Assembly (NCBI GenBank): GCA_001465115.1
Contig: CP013614.1
Span: forward strand, 372,001-436,000
Origin: Enterococcus silesiacus
Lineage (GTDB): Bacteria > Bacillota > Bacilli > Lactobacillales > Enterococcaceae
Direction of reading: 5' to 3'
DNA length: 64,000 nt
Program-made: the position numbers and the translations under genes
Shown here: positions 46,321 to 55,808 of the stretch, piece after piece
Layout: each line of letters starts with the position of its first letter
Numbering within the stretch: position 1 is the stretch's first letter
Notes under the pieces: model-generated
What the model was told of the DNA's origin: nothing
The model's input: only the letters and a program-made list of their open reading frames with translations
The model's database searches: none

Positions 46321-47208
46321 TCAAAATAAGCCTTCCAAGCGACAAAAAAAGAAGCTTAAAGCAATTAAATCAGCTGATCCACCAGGGCTAAGATTTTCTT
46401 CAATCAATTGTTGATCAAAAAGAATTAAAGCCTGTTCTAGTTCTTTTTCTGAGCTATTGACAGAAAGTGTTTGTAAAAGCTCAGCTGCTTGTTTTTGAAC
46501 GGTTTGCCAAGCAGCGATACCGCCCCGATTGATTAAATTGGAATCTTCGACCATTGCCATTAAGTGCAACAACAAAATTAAAAACAACATGCGTTGATCT
46601 CTTTTATAGTGCTCTCTTAAAAACGGTAGTGCACTATCATTAAGGGAAGGATAGCCTAATTCTGCTTCGCCGCGAATGCCAACGATACCATGTTCTAAAT
46701 AAAGCTTTTCTCCGTAACTTAAGTGCTTTTTATGGGCCAAACCAGAAAAATCTTTTGAAAGTAACCCTTTTGTCATTTGTTTTACATAGTTAAAAACGTC
46801 TGCTGTGTCTTGTTTTGTAAAGGGAATCTGCAATTGTTTATCATTGATTATTTTTCCTGTTGCACTTAAAAGTAAGGCAAAAGAGAAGTTTGCGCCTTTA
46901 TGGGTATTGACGCCATGGGTTTTTCTTAGCATTGCAGCTTCAGCCTGTTGCCCAAGTGCACGAACCTTTTCAAACAAAATAGAAGGGGAAGCGTCATGAT
47001 CAAACCCTAGTTCAACATATTCTGAAAGAAATGGAGCAAGTGCGGTGCTACTATCAATAAAAGTAGAATAATTCATGTCTGCATGGGCACCGCAGCTTTT
47101 AGGGTCGACCAGACCTGGTTTAGGATAAAGGCTAGCTTCGTATAATAGCGCTTCTAAAGCAAATTCACTGACTAGTTTAGGCGCGTCCTGTTCATTTCGC
47201 TGTTTCAT
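46321..47208 (-). CDS. citG: Triphosphoribosyl-dephospho-CoA synthase
   Basis: A 295-residue enzyme that makes the precursor of the citrate lyase prosthetic group from ATP and dephospho-CoA. Family signatures: ASLYPKPGLVDPKSCGAHAD near the N-terminus, RKTHGVNTHKGA, and the C-terminal LSPGGSADLIALS. It overlaps the end of citO by 17 nt, so the two are coupled. In E. faecalis citG lies at the end of the long oad-cit operon; here it follows citO. Confidence 0.9.
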   Translation of the reverse strand: MKQRNEQDAPKLVSEFALEALLYEASLYPKPGLVDPKSCGAHADMNYSTFIDSSTALAPFLSEYVELGFDHDASPSILFEKVRALGQQAEAAMLRKTHGVNTHKGANFSFALLLSATGKIINDKQLQIPFTKQDTADVFNYVKQMTKGLLSKDFSGLAHKKHLSYGEKLYLEHGIVGIRGEAELGYPSLNDSALPFLREHYKRDQRMLFLILLLHLMAMVEDSNLINRGGIAAWQTVQKQAAELLQTLSVNSSEKELEQALILFDQQLIEENLSPGGSADLIALSFFFCRLEGLF

Positions 47209-47896
47209 TTAAATGTTTTTCCATTTCTTTAAGAATAAAGGTTTGAGAATAATCCAAATGTTCTGTGATAAGTAGTTTTAATTGTTCTTCTTCTTGATTT
47301 AGCATGCATTTATAAATCAACCAATGCTCATTTAATGCTTTATCTCGGCGATCTTTAGAACGAATCGAAATATCACGAAAGTAGACAAGATATTCACGTA
47401 GTTTCATGACGATCGACTTTAAGCGTAACATCTTGCTTTTTTCGTAAATCAATTCATTGAAATCAGAGAATTTTTGTAAAACCTGATCGATTTCATTAGC
47501 TTCATTTAAACGTTCCGTTTCTTCTAACAGCGCTTTTAACTCATCAAAATCTTCAGAATTCATTTCTTTCATCGCTGTGATCGTAGCTAAAACATCCAAA
47601 GACTTTCTGATAGCATAAATCTCATTGGCATCATTGAGTGAGATTCCTCGAACGATGATCCCCACACCACGAACATGGTCAACAAGACCTTCTTCAACAA
47701 GCTTTTGTAAGGCATAGCGGATCGGTGTACGGCTGATATTCATCACTTCGGAAAACTCTTTTTCGTTGATTCGTTGGCCAGCAGGGATTTCACCTAGAAT
47801 AATTGTTTTTCGGAAAGCTTTATAAACAAGTTCTTTCAATGGCTCATTAGCGCTTAAATCTAAATTTTTTCCAACTGCTTCTGATATTGTACTCAT
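47192..47896 (-). CDS. citO: GntR-family regulator of citrate fermentation
   Basis: A 234-residue regulator with a GntR winged helix at the N-terminus (KEFSEVMNISRTPIRYALQK) and an FCD-type all-helical ligand domain. In E. faecalis CitO activates both divergent cit operons in response to citrate. Its position between citH and citG supports the same role. GAGGAG is 8 nt before the ATG. It is separated from citH by 130 nt with a hairpin. Confidence 0.9.
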   Translation of the reverse strand: MSTISEAVGKNLDLSANEPLKELVYKAFRKTIILGEIPAGQRINEKEFSEVMNISRTPIRYALQKLVEEGLVDHVRGVGIIVRGISLNDANEIYAIRKSLDVLATITAMKEMNSEDFDELKALLEETERLNEANEIDQVLQKFSDFNELIYEKSKMLRLKSIVMKLREYLVYFRDISIRSKDRRDKALNEHWLIYKCMLNQEEEQLKLLITEHLDYSQTFILKEMEKHLNETAK

Positions 47897-47965
47897 CTGA
47901 TTACTCCTCTTCTGATTAATAGTAGGAAAAATAAATGAATATTTTTATTCTATATTGCTTAAAAA

Positions 47966-48014
47966 AAGATAAGAAAATCGCACAAATCTTTTTATGAAAT
48001 GTACGATTTTCAAA
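47966..48014 (-). terminator. Possible attenuating terminator between citH and citO
   Basis: GAAAATCG (47973-47980) pairs with CGATTTTC (48004-48011). On the minus strand a T-rich run follows at 47961-47972. The loop is long, so partial readthrough into citO is likely. Confidence 0.5.
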
Positions 48015-48026
48015 GAACAAAAATGG

Positions 48027-49370
48027 TTATTGTGGAATATACAGCGGCATATGACCAGTCAAGATGATCGTTACAACAAAGATAACGAAAATGCCCAACG
48101 CCCATTTAGCTGATTCTTTTTGCCATTGCCCCATATCTAAACCTGTTAAACGAAGTAATAGATAGATGAAAGCAACTAATGGACTTAATAAGTGGAAAGC
48201 TTGTCCCATTAATGAAGCCAACGCCATTTGCATATCTGTAAATCCGTAAGCACGTCCAGCTTCTGCTAAAACAGGTAACACACCGAAGTAGAACCCATCA
48301 TTTGAAATAAAGAAAGTACCAGGAGCTGAAATCAAGGCAATCACTAAGCCCCAAAAACCGGCTAATTGATTTGGAATGATTTTTGTGAAACTTTGAGCTA
48401 ATGCATCTGCCATACCAGTCCCTTGGAAAAGACCCATGAAGACACCCGCTGCAAAAACTAGAATAACAACTTGAACCGCATCGCCGCCATTTGCTCCAAT
48501 CCGTTTTGATTGGTCTTTTAAGACAGGATAATTAACCATTAAAGCAATTACAGTACCAGTTAAGAATAAGAACAACGGTGGTAAACCAAGACCAACAAAT
48601 GAGTCTGTCACTAACAATGCAATCAAGGAAATGGTTAAAATCGCATTGAATAACCAAATTTTAGGTCGACGGATCGCCAATGTTTCTTCGTCTGTAACAG
48701 TTGTCATTGCGTCGATTTCTTCATCTGTCAGCTGTTTGATGCCCAGGCGAGCACGTTCTTTTCTACCCATAGAAGGCGCAACGATGAAAATCACATAAAG
48801 TAAGGCAAGGATCATACCAGGAATTAGATAAGCCAAAATTTCAGCGCCAACATTCAACACACTCATTGCACGTGCGGTTGGTCCACCCCAAGGGAGTAAG
48901 TTCATGATCGTATTTTGCAAAATAACAATGACGGCTAAGTTCATCAATTTCATATCCAGTTTCTTATAGATAGGAATAAAAGCTGAACAACAGATTAATG
49001 TCGTCGTCGTGCCATCTCCATTAAGAGAAACAGCAGCCGCAACAACAGCTGTAGCGATCAATACTTTCATCGGATCGCCTTTTGCAATGTGGATCATTTT
49101 TTTCGTGATTGGGTCAAATAACCCAGCATCCAGCATAATTGAAAAATAAAGAATGGCAAACAATAACATGATACCAGTGGTGGATGTTGTTTTGATTCCT
49201 TCCATAACGAAGTCTCCAATGGAGCCTTCTTTAGAAACACCCGCAAACATTGCAATCAAAGCAAAAATCAGTGGAATCAAAACTAGAGCTGTAAACGGTG
49301 ACATTTTCTTTTTCATGATGACAAACATGAAGACGATGATCATCACATAAGACAAAACAGTTAATAACAT
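48027..49370 (-). CDS. citH: Citrate-Mg2+ : H+ symporter (CitMHS family)
   Basis: A 447-residue membrane transporter with about 12 segments that imports citrate as a metal complex. Family features: the N-terminal MKKKMSPFTALVLIPLIFAL and SLNGDGTTTTLICCSAFIPI, LLPWGGPTARA, and a C-terminal ISNDGFYFGVLPVLAE. AAGGAGAG is 8 nt before the ATG. It heads the citH-citO-citG unit, diverging from the oad-cit operon. Confidence 0.92.
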   Translation of the reverse strand: MLLTVLSYVMIIVFMFVIMKKKMSPFTALVLIPLIFALIAMFAGVSKEGSIGDFVMEGIKTTSTTGIMLLFAILYFSIMLDAGLFDPITKKMIHIAKGDPMKVLIATAVVAAAVSLNGDGTTTTLICCSAFIPIYKKLDMKLMNLAVIVILQNTIMNLLPWGGPTARAMSVLNVGAEILAYLIPGMILALLYVIFIVAPSMGRKERARLGIKQLTDEEIDAMTTVTDEETLAIRRPKIWLFNAILTISLIALLVTDSFVGLGLPPLFLFLTGTVIALMVNYPVLKDQSKRIGANGGDAVQVVILVFAAGVFMGLFQGTGMADALAQSFTKIIPNQLAGFWGLVIALISAPGTFFISNDGFYFGVLPVLAEAGRAYGFTDMQMALASLMGQAFHLLSPLVAFIYLLLRLTGLDMGQWQKESAKWALGIFVIFVVTIILTGHMPLYIPQ

Positions 49371-49496
49371 TTTTTTCTCTCCTTCAACACTAAATTCGTT
49401 TTCCGAAACAATCGGGCGTCTCTTTGTGGTGTTGGGTCTATAGAAAAATAACAGTAAGGTAGATTTAGAAAGCCCTTTCTTGTTTCGTTTAACATG

Positions 49497-49618
49497 CTTA
49501 GTTTAAGCTAAGAAAGTTTAGATAAATAGACGGAAAGCGGAAAAAGAACACCAAAAAAACACAAATGAGAGCGGTTTCTTAAAGAGATGTTAATAAGATG
49601 TTAATAAAACCTTAAATG
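49497..49618. promoter_or_regulatory. Regulatory region between citH and oadH
   Basis: The 399-bp gap holds no gene. Seen here: a near-palindrome CTTAGTTTAAGCTAAG (49497-49512), a weak cre-like TGAGAGCGGTTTCT (49566-49579), and three direct repeats TTAATAA, TTAATAA, TTAAATG starting at 49590, 49601 and 49612, exactly 11 bp apart. Such spacing suits an OmpR-type response regulator; CitO is another candidate. Confidence 0.5.
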
Positions 49619-49718
49619 CTTTGAAACGTTGATATAACAAGGTTTTGATGAGCTTTAAAAGTTTTTGGACAAAGAGGAACAGCGAAAGAACAATTTAAGG
49701 TGGATGATTTCATTTTAT

Positions 49719-49740
49719 TGTAATCGTTTTTACCTATAAT
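49719..49740 (+). promoter_or_regulatory. oadH promoter -10 with overlapping cre
   Basis: TATAAT at 49735-49740 and a cre-like TGTAATCGTTTTTA at 49719-49732 (one mismatch to TGWAANCGNTNWCA). The -35 is poor, which fits a promoter that needs an activator. CcpA would block it when glucose is present. Confidence 0.6.
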
Positions 49741-49769
49741 GAATTCATAAACAGAAAGGATGTGAGTTC

Positions 49770-50099
49770 ATGGGTCTATTTGAACGGCTGTTTAATAAAG
49801 AAAAAACAAAAATGAAAACGGATCAGCAACTACTTTCTTCTACTGTAGAGGAAAAAGTTGAGTGGCAAGAAATTGCTGGATATATCCCAGTAGAAAGCAC
49901 AGAATATCAATTTGTTTCGTTAATTGCAACAGCAATCGCTGCCGGTGATCAACCAGAAAGTGAGTTTGTTATTAAACGCATTTCAAAAAGAAATCCAGAA
50001 GCACAATTGGTTTCTGTGATCGCTACCAGTATTGCATCGGCTGATCACGTAGAGAGCCAGTTTGTTATTCAGTCAATAAAGGAGAAAAGAACGAATTAG
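49770..50099 (+). CDS. oadH: OadH, accessory protein of enterococcal oxaloacetate decarboxylase
   Basis: A 109-residue soluble protein containing two imperfect repeats (SLIATAIAAGDQPESEFVIK and SVIATSIASADHVESQFVIQ). The repeated ATAIAAGD-type segment resembles the short assembly segments of OAD gamma subunits. In E. faecalis OadH belongs to the oadHDB group. AAAGGATGTG precedes the ATG. It is the first gene of the operon and is separated from oadD by hairpin repeats. Confidence 0.75.
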   Translation: MGLFERLFNKEKTKMKTDQQLLSSTVEEKVEWQEIAGYIPVESTEYQFVSLIATAIAAGDQPESEFVIKRISKRNPEAQLVSVIATSIASADHVESQFVIQSIKEKRTN

Positions 50100-50109
50100 T
50101 TTTTGGATT

Positions 50110-50227
50110 ACTTGATGGGTCGGTTAGTTCTTTAGGGAAAGATATATTTATGAATGAGGCAAAAAGCACCTCAGTTATAATTTCTATTTTTCAGTCGAGG
50201 CCGGACGAGCCCATTGTGCGTTTAATC
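50110..50227 (+). repeat. Long hairpin repeat, copy H (diverged)
   Basis: Tip stem GAGGC / ACCTC around AAAAAGC; the outer arms are diverged. It lies inside the cit operon. Confidence 0.55.
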
Positions 50228-50342
50228 ATTATCTAGCTTCGCAGGCTAGCCTTTCGGAAAAAAGATAAAATATAAATGAGGCAAAAAGCACCTCAGTTAT
50301 ATTTTCCTATTTTTCTGTCAAGGCTGGATGAGCCTGCTACAC
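50228..50342 (+). repeat. Long hairpin repeat, copy I
   Basis: The outer stem CAGGCT / AGCCTG and AGCCTT / AAGGCT, and tip GAGGC / ACCTC are all well paired. It lies directly before the oadD ribosome binding site. Confidence 0.7.
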
Positions 50343-50365
50343 TTTTAATTTTAGGAGGAGAAAAA

Positions 50366-50752
50366 ATGTTACGTAAGTTCAAAATTGCAATTGATGGAAA
50401 AGAGTATTTAGTAGAAATGGAAGAGATTGGTGGAGTACCGCAAGCGCCAGTTTCAACACCAGCAGCACCTGTAGTAGAAGCGGCACCAACACCTGCACCA
50501 GTTGAGCAAGTAGCGCCGATAGCAAGTGCGCCAGCTGGAAACGATGCGATGTTATCACCGATGCCTGGAACAATCTTGAAAATTTTGGTAAATGTTGGCG
50601 ATACTGTACAAGAAAATCAACCGTTAATGATTCTTGAAGCTATGAAAATGGAAAATGAAATCGTAGCAGGTAAAGCTGGCATGGTCACAGGAATTCATGT
50701 TAAACAAGGCGATATGGTCAATCCGGGAGAACCATTAATTACAATCGGTTAA
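50366..50752 (+). CDS. oadD: Biotin carboxyl carrier protein of oxaloacetate decarboxylase
   Basis: A 128-residue biotin carrier. A short N-terminal region, a Pro/Ala linker (about 25-58) and a biotinyl domain with the biotin lysine in EAMKMENEI. It carries CO2 from OadA to OadB. AGGAGGAG at 50353-50360 fixes the ATG at 50366. In many bacteria this domain is fused to OadA; here OadA lacks it. Confidence 0.93.
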   Translation: MLRKFKIAIDGKEYLVEMEEIGGVPQAPVSTPAAPVVEAAPTPAPVEQVAPIASAPAGNDAMLSPMPGTILKILVNVGDTVQENQPLMILEAMKMENEIVAGKAGMVTGIHVKQGDMVNPGEPLITIG

Positions 50753-50795
50753 ATAGAAAAAAAGTAGTTTAATTTTAAAAGAGGAAGTGACGTTT

Positions 50796-51911
50796 GTGGA
50801 GACATTAATTGAAGGCGTAGTAGGAATGGGACAGGAGCCTGGTCGCATTGTAATGATGGTGATCGGAGGCATCCTGATGTATTTGGGAATCAAAAAAGAG
50901 TATGAACCTACTTTACTCGTTCCGATGGGATTAGGAACAATTTTAGTCAATTTCCCTCATTCAGGTGTCCTAAGTGCGGGCGGAGAAGCTGGCCCGTTTC
51001 AAGTGTTGTTTGATATAGGAATTTCAACGGAGTTATTTCCATTGTTACTATTTATCGGTATTGGCGCTATGATCGATTTCGGGCCATTATTGCAAAATCC
51101 ATTTTTATTGTTGTTCGGTGCAGCGGCTCAATTTGGGATTTTCTTTACGATTATTGCGGCCGTTTTATTAGGCTTTGATTTAAATGATGCGGCTTCTATC
51201 GGAATTATCGGAGCAGCAGATGGTCCAACGTCCATCTTCGTTGCGAACACGTTGAATTCGAAATATATGGGTGCAATCATGGTAGCGGCTTATTCTTACA
51301 TGGCCTTGGTTCCTATTATTCAGCCAGTGGCGATTAAAGCTGTTACAACGAAAAAGGAACGTCAAATTCGCATGACTTACCGTGCTGGCGAAGTATCACA
51401 AACAGCGAAGATTTTATTTCCTATCGTGATTACGATTGTCGCTGGATTGGTAGCACCAGTCTCACTTCCACTAGTTGGGTTCTTAATGTTTGGGAACTTA
51501 CTACGTGAGTGTGGAGTCTTGGATCGTTTATCTGTGACAGCGCAAAATGAGTTGGTAAACCTGATTAGTATCGTACTTGGCTTGGCGATTTCAGTGAAAA
51601 TGCAGTACGAAGAATTTTTACAAATTGATACCTTAATGGTCATTGGTCTTGGATTAGTTGCCTTTATTATGGATTCAGTGGGTGGTGTCTTATTTGCCAA
51701 GTTATTAAATCTATTTAGAAAAGAAAAAATCAATCCAATGATTGGTGCGGCAGGAATTTCAGCATTTCCAATGTCCAGTCGAGTGATTCAAAAAATGGCA
51801 ACGGATGAAGATCCGCAGAACTTTATTTTAATGCATGCAGCAGGTGCGAATGTATCTGGACAGATCGCGTCTGTTATTGCAGGCGGCTTATTATTGGCAC
51901 TGCTTGCGTAG
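50796..51911 (+). CDS. oadB: Oxaloacetate decarboxylase beta subunit (sodium pump)
   Basis: A 371-residue membrane protein with about nine segments that decarboxylates carboxybiotin on OadD and pumps Na+ outward. Family signature segments: IGAADGPTSIFVANTL with the essential Asp, NLLRECGVLDRL, and GAAGISAFPMSSRV. The GTG at 50796 has GAGG 11 nt upstream; a GTG at 50787 is too close to it. Confidence 0.94.
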   Translation: METLIEGVVGMGQEPGRIVMMVIGGILMYLGIKKEYEPTLLVPMGLGTILVNFPHSGVLSAGGEAGPFQVLFDIGISTELFPLLLFIGIGAMIDFGPLLQNPFLLLFGAAAQFGIFFTIIAAVLLGFDLNDAASIGIIGAADGPTSIFVANTLNSKYMGAIMVAAYSYMALVPIIQPVAIKAVTTKKERQIRMTYRAGEVSQTAKILFPIVITIVAGLVAPVSLPLVGFLMFGNLLRECGVLDRLSVTAQNELVNLISIVLGLAISVKMQYEEFLQIDTLMVIGLGLVAFIMDSVGGVLFAKLLNLFRKEKINPMIGAAGISAFPMSSRVIQKMATDEDPQNFILMHAAGANVSGQIASVIAGGLLLALLA

Positions 51912-51945
51912 AGTTTGATAGAAGAAAAGGAAAGGAGCTTGGCTT

Positions 51946-52071
51946 ATGTCAGCTGATTTACTAAAATCATTGGAGCTTTTGGTTTTTGGATGGGGTGGCG
52001 TGTTTGTTGTCATTTTTGTGATTTACTTTGCGTCTGTTATGTTAAGTAAATTATTTCCACCTAAAAAATAG
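51946..52071 (+). CDS. OadG-like small membrane subunit (41 aa)
   Basis: A 41-residue single-span membrane peptide (MSADLLKSLELLVFGWGGVF...), preceded by AAAGGAG and 13 nt before citC. Size, position after oadB and the membrane span followed by a short basic tail fit the small OadG-related subunits that hold the decarboxylase complex together. Confidence 0.75.
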   Translation: MSADLLKSLELLVFGWGGVFVVIFVIYFASVMLSKLFPPKK

Positions 52072-52084
52072 GAAGTGATAAGGA

Positions 52085-53080
52085 ATGAATATCAGAAGAA
52101 TTTGGCTTGATCGAGATCAGGTAGGAAAACAACAGTGGTCAGATTTTCTGATTAAGGCTGATCTAATACCTGATGATCAGCTAGACTATACCATCGGCAT
52201 CTACGATCAGGAGAAGCTGATTGGAACCGGATCAATTTTTAGAAATATTTTAAAATGTCTTGCAATTGATACCTCTTATCAAAATGAAAATCTGCTTTCC
52301 AAAATTGTTCAAGCCTTACGAGAACGACTTGAGGAAATCGGTTATCAGCATTATTTTTTATATACAAAACCAAAAAACAGCAAGTTGTTTCACTCTTTAG
52401 GTTTTACTGAAATTGCGGCAACGACCGAACTGGTTTTTATGGAACAAGGCTTTCCTGATTTTGCAGACTATTTAACAGAACTTAAAAAGCAACAACGTAT
52501 GACACAAAACAATGCAGCCATTGTAATGAATGCCAATCCATTTACGAATGGTCATTTATATTTAGTGACAGAAGCAGCTAAATGGGCGGAAACAGTTTAT
52601 CTCTTTGTTTTGTCTGAGGAGCGCTCATTATTTGATGCAAAGACACGTTTTGAACTGGTAAAAGAAGGCGTTAGTCACTTATCAAATGTTGTTGTTTTAC
52701 CAACAAGAGAATATATGGTATCCAGTGCAACTTTTCCATCATACTTTTTGAAGGATCAGGCAAAAGCTAGTATTGCTCAAGTTCAGGCTGTGCTGGATGC
52801 CACTTTATTCAAAGAAAAAATTGCCTCTACTTTGTCAATTTCAGCTAGATTTGTTGGAGAAGAGCCATTTTCAGAAGTAACGGAGATTTACAATCAAGCG
52901 ATGAAAAAGACCTTTGGTTCAGAGCTGAAACTAGTTATTTTACCAAGAAAAAAAATAGATGAAGAAGCGATCAGCGCTACCAAAGTTCGCGCTTTGATGG
53001 AACAGGGAAATTACACAGCGATTAAGCCGCTTGTTCCGCCAAAAACGTTTGAAGAAATAATGAAACAAAAAAATAAGTAA
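52085..53080 (+). CDS. citC: Citrate lyase ligase
   Basis: A 331-residue enzyme that acetylates the thiol of the citrate lyase prosthetic group using ATP and acetate, activating the lyase. It has a GNAT-like N-terminal domain (about 1-125) and a nucleotidyltransferase domain with the [11 protein letters not shown] motif and [11 protein letters not shown] near the C-terminus. AGGAAGTG is near the ATG. It lies within the cit operon. Confidence 0.94.
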   Translation: MNIRRIWLDRDQVGKQQWSDFLIKADLIPDDQLDYTIGIYDQEKLIGTGSIFRNILKCLAIDTSYQNENLLSKIVQALRERLEEIGYQHYFLYTKPKNSKLFHSLGFTEIAATTELVFMEQGFPDFADYLTELKKQQRMTQNNAAIVMNANPFTNGHLYLVTEAAKWAETVYLFVLSEERSLFDAKTRFELVKEGVSHLSNVVVLPTREYMVSSATFPSYFLKDQAKASIAQVQAVLDATLFKEKIASTLSISARFVGEEPFSEVTEIYNQAMKKTFGSELKLVILPRKKIDEEAISATKVRALMEQGNYTAIKPLVPPKTFEEIMKQKNK

Positions 53081-53093
53081 CGAGGTGTATATT

Positions 53094-53402
53094 TTGGAAA
53101 TCAAACAAAACGCATCTGCTGGTACAACTGAATCAAGCGATATTATGATTACAATTGGAACAAACAGCGGACAAGGAATTCTGATTGAGCTGGACAGTAG
53201 TGTTGAAAAACAATTTGGACGTCAAATTCGTGAAAAAATCCAAGAGACTTTAAATAAGTTGTCTGTTACTGATGCGAAGGTTCAGGCAATTGATAAGGGT
53301 GCATTGGATTGTACCATTCAAGCTCGAACGGTGGCGGCTGTTTATCGCGCTGCTGGCGAAGAAAATGTAGACTGGCAGGTGTTAAATACATGGAACGTTT
53401 AA
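53094..53402 (+). CDS. citD: Citrate lyase gamma subunit (acyl carrier protein)
   Basis: A 102-residue carrier protein. The serine for the prosthetic group lies in [12 protein letters not shown] near residue 14. The start is TTG at 53094, 6 nt after GAGGTG, giving the usual MEIKQ N-terminus. The end overlaps citE by 13 nt. Confidence 0.93.
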   Translation: MEIKQNASAGTTESSDIMITIGTNSGQGILIELDSSVEKQFGRQIREKIQETLNKLSVTDAKVQAIDKGALDCTIQARTVAAVYRAAGEENVDWQVLNTWNV

Positions 53403-54277
53403 GAAGAACAATGATGTTTGTGCCTGGAGCCAATGCTTCAATGCTAAGAGATGCAACGTTATATGGTGCTGATTCGTTGATGTTTGACTTAGAGGATGCT
53501 GTGTCTTTAAAGGAAAAAGATAGTGCACGTTTACTTGTTTATCATGCTTTGCGGACCTTTGATTATTCGAGTGTGGAAACGGTCGTTCGAATCAATGGCT
53601 TAGATACAGTGGGTCGTCAAGATGTGGAAGCAATGGTTTTGGCAGGCGTTGATGTGATTCGTTTACCAAAAACTGAAACGGCTCAAGATATTGTAGACGT
53701 GGCAGCGGTTATCACTGAAATGGAAATAAAATATGGGATCAACGTTGGCGCAACAAAAATGATTGCAGCGATCGAATCAGCTGAAGGGGTTTTAAATGCT
53801 CGAGAAATCGCGCGTGCAAGTGATCGTTTGATCGGTATTGCGCTTGGTGCAGAAGATTATGTAACAAATATGAAAACACACCGCTATCCAGATGGACAAG
53901 AATTATTTTTTGCTCGCAGTTTCATTTTACACTCAGCTAGAGCCGCTGGAATTGCAGCAATCGATACAGTCTATTCAAATGTTGATAATACAGATGGCTT
54001 CTTAGCGGAAGTTGAGCTGATCAAGCAATTAGGTTTTGATGGTAAATCTGTCATTAATCCACGTCAAATACCATTAGTAAACAGTGTCTATGAACCAACT
54101 GAAAAAGAAATTCAAAATGCGAAAGAGGTTATCTGGGGAATTCGTGAAGCAGAAGCTAAAGGTTCAGGCGTAATTTCAGTAAATGGAAAAATGGTCGATA
54201 AACCAATCGTTGAACGAGCAGAGCGAGTGATTGCTTTAGCCATTGCAGCAAAATTAATTTCTGAGGAGGAAGTCTAA
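53390..54277 (+). CDS. citE: Citrate lyase beta subunit (citryl-ACP lyase)
   Basis: A 295-residue TIM-barrel lyase that cleaves citryl-ACP to oxaloacetate and acetyl-ACP. Motifs: [17 protein letters not shown] (metal binding), [17 protein letters not shown] and ALGAEDYV. The ATG at 53390 overlaps the 3' end of citD, which is usual for these genes. Confidence 0.95.
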   Translation: MERLRRTMMFVPGANASMLRDATLYGADSLMFDLEDAVSLKEKDSARLLVYHALRTFDYSSVETVVRINGLDTVGRQDVEAMVLAGVDVIRLPKTETAQDIVDVAAVITEMEIKYGINVGATKMIAAIESAEGVLNAREIARASDRLIGIALGAEDYVTNMKTHRYPDGQELFFARSFILHSARAAGIAAIDTVYSNVDNTDGFLAEVELIKQLGFDGKSVINPRQIPLVNSVYEPTEKEIQNAKEVIWGIREAEAKGSGVISVNGKMVDKPIVERAERVIALAIAAKLISEEEV

Positions 54278-54278
54278 A

Positions 54279-55808
54279 ATGAAAAATAACGTAGGCAAAG
54301 AAATTCCAGATAATTATGCTGAACAATATGGTTTATTTAAAGGTGAGCTAACGAACATTCATGAATACAAAGAGGCCAGCCGTACAATCAATCCAGTCAG
54401 ACCAAGAGATACAAAGCTATTAGGTAGCTTAAGAGAAGCAATTGAAAAAACAGGATTAAAAGATGGCATGACAATTTCTTTCCATCATCATTTTAGAGAA
54501 GGCGATTTTGTGATGAACATGGTGTTAGATGAGATTGCAGCTTTAGGGATCAAAAATCTATCGATCGCACCTAGCTCGATCGCCAATGTTCATGAACCAT
54601 TGATCAATCATATCAAAAATGGTGTGGTCACAAATATTACTTCTAGTGGGTTACGTGATAAAGTTGGCGCTGCGATTTCTGAAGGAATCATGGAAAATCC
54701 TGTTGTCATCCGTTCGCATGGTGGTCGTGCCAGAGCGATTGCTGCAGGCGATATCCATATTGATGTGGCTTTTCTTGGCGCACCAAGTTCAGACGCTTAT
54801 GGCAATGTAAATGGGACTAAAGGCAAGGCAACATGTGGTTCTTTAGGGTATGCCATGATTGATGCCAAATATGCAGATCAAGTCGTGATCATCACAGATA
54901 GTTTGATGCCTTATCCAAACACACCAATCAGTATCCCACAAACCGATGTGGATTTTGTCGTAGAAGTTGAAGCGATCGGTGATCCTGATGGGATAGCTAA
55001 AGGGGCGACTCGATTTACCAAAAATCCGAAAGAACTATTGATTGCAGAATACGCCGCTAAAGTAATCACACATTCGCCGTATTATAAAAATGGTTTTTCT
55101 TTCCAAACAGGAACTGGTGGAGCAGCCTTAGCTGTTTCGAGATTTTTGAAGGAAGCCATGATTAAAGATGGCATTACCGCTAGTTTTGCTTTAGGTGGTA
55201 TTACAAATGCAATGGTTGAATTATTAGAAGAAGGACTCGTTAAAAAAATCATCGATGTTCAAGATTTTGATCATCCCTCTGCGGTTTCTTTAGGCAAGAA
55301 TGAGAACCACTACGAAATTGATGCAAATATGTATGCTTCACCTTTAAGCAAAGGTTCTGTCATCAATCAGTTAGATACAGCGATTCTTTCTGCGTTAGAA
55401 ATTGATACAAATTTTAATGTGAACGTTATTACAGGATCAGATGGCGTGATTCGCGGCGCGTCTGGCGGACATTCAGATACAAGTGCGGCTTGTAAAATGA
55501 GTTTGGTGATTGCACCATTGATTAGAGGAAGAATTCCAACAATCGTTGAAGAAGTTAATACAGTGGTAACTCCTGGTAGCAGCATTGATGTTGTTGTGAC
55601 AGAAGTGGGGATTGCGATTAATCCAGAACGTCAAGACCTAGTAGAACATTTTAAAGCGTTAGATGTTCCGCAATTAACAATGAAAGAACTGCAAGAAAAA
55701 GCCTATAGCATCGTAGATCGGCCAGATGCCATCCAATATGGTGATAAAGTCGTTGCATTGATCGAATATCGTGATGGTTCAATTATCGATGTGGTCAAAA
55801 ATGTCTAA
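54279..55808 (+). CDS. citF: Citrate lyase alpha subunit (citrate-ACP transferase)
   Basis: A 509-residue CoA-transferase-like subunit that exchanges acetate for citrate on the carrier protein. Signature strings: FHHHFREGDFVMN, GGRARAIAAGDIHIDVAFLG, TGTGGAALAVSR, and VVTPGSSIDVVVTEVGIAIN. AGGAGGAAG is just upstream and the start lies 1 nt after the citE stop. Confidence 0.95.
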   Translation: MKNNVGKEIPDNYAEQYGLFKGELTNIHEYKEASRTINPVRPRDTKLLGSLREAIEKTGLKDGMTISFHHHFREGDFVMNMVLDEIAALGIKNLSIAPSSIANVHEPLINHIKNGVVTNITSSGLRDKVGAAISEGIMENPVVIRSHGGRARAIAAGDIHIDVAFLGAPSSDAYGNVNGTKGKATCGSLGYAMIDAKYADQVVIITDSLMPYPNTPISIPQTDVDFVVEVEAIGDPDGIAKGATRFTKNPKELLIAEYAAKVITHSPYYKNGFSFQTGTGGAALAVSRFLKEAMIKDGITASFALGGITNAMVELLEEGLVKKIIDVQDFDHPSAVSLGKNENHYEIDANMYASPLSKGSVINQLDTAILSALEIDTNFNVNVITGSDGVIRGASGGHSDTSAACKMSLVIAPLIRGRIPTIVEEVNTVVTPGSSIDVVVTEVGIAINPERQDLVEHFKALDVPQLTMKELQEKAYSIVDRPDAIQYGDKVVALIEYRDGSIIDVVKNV

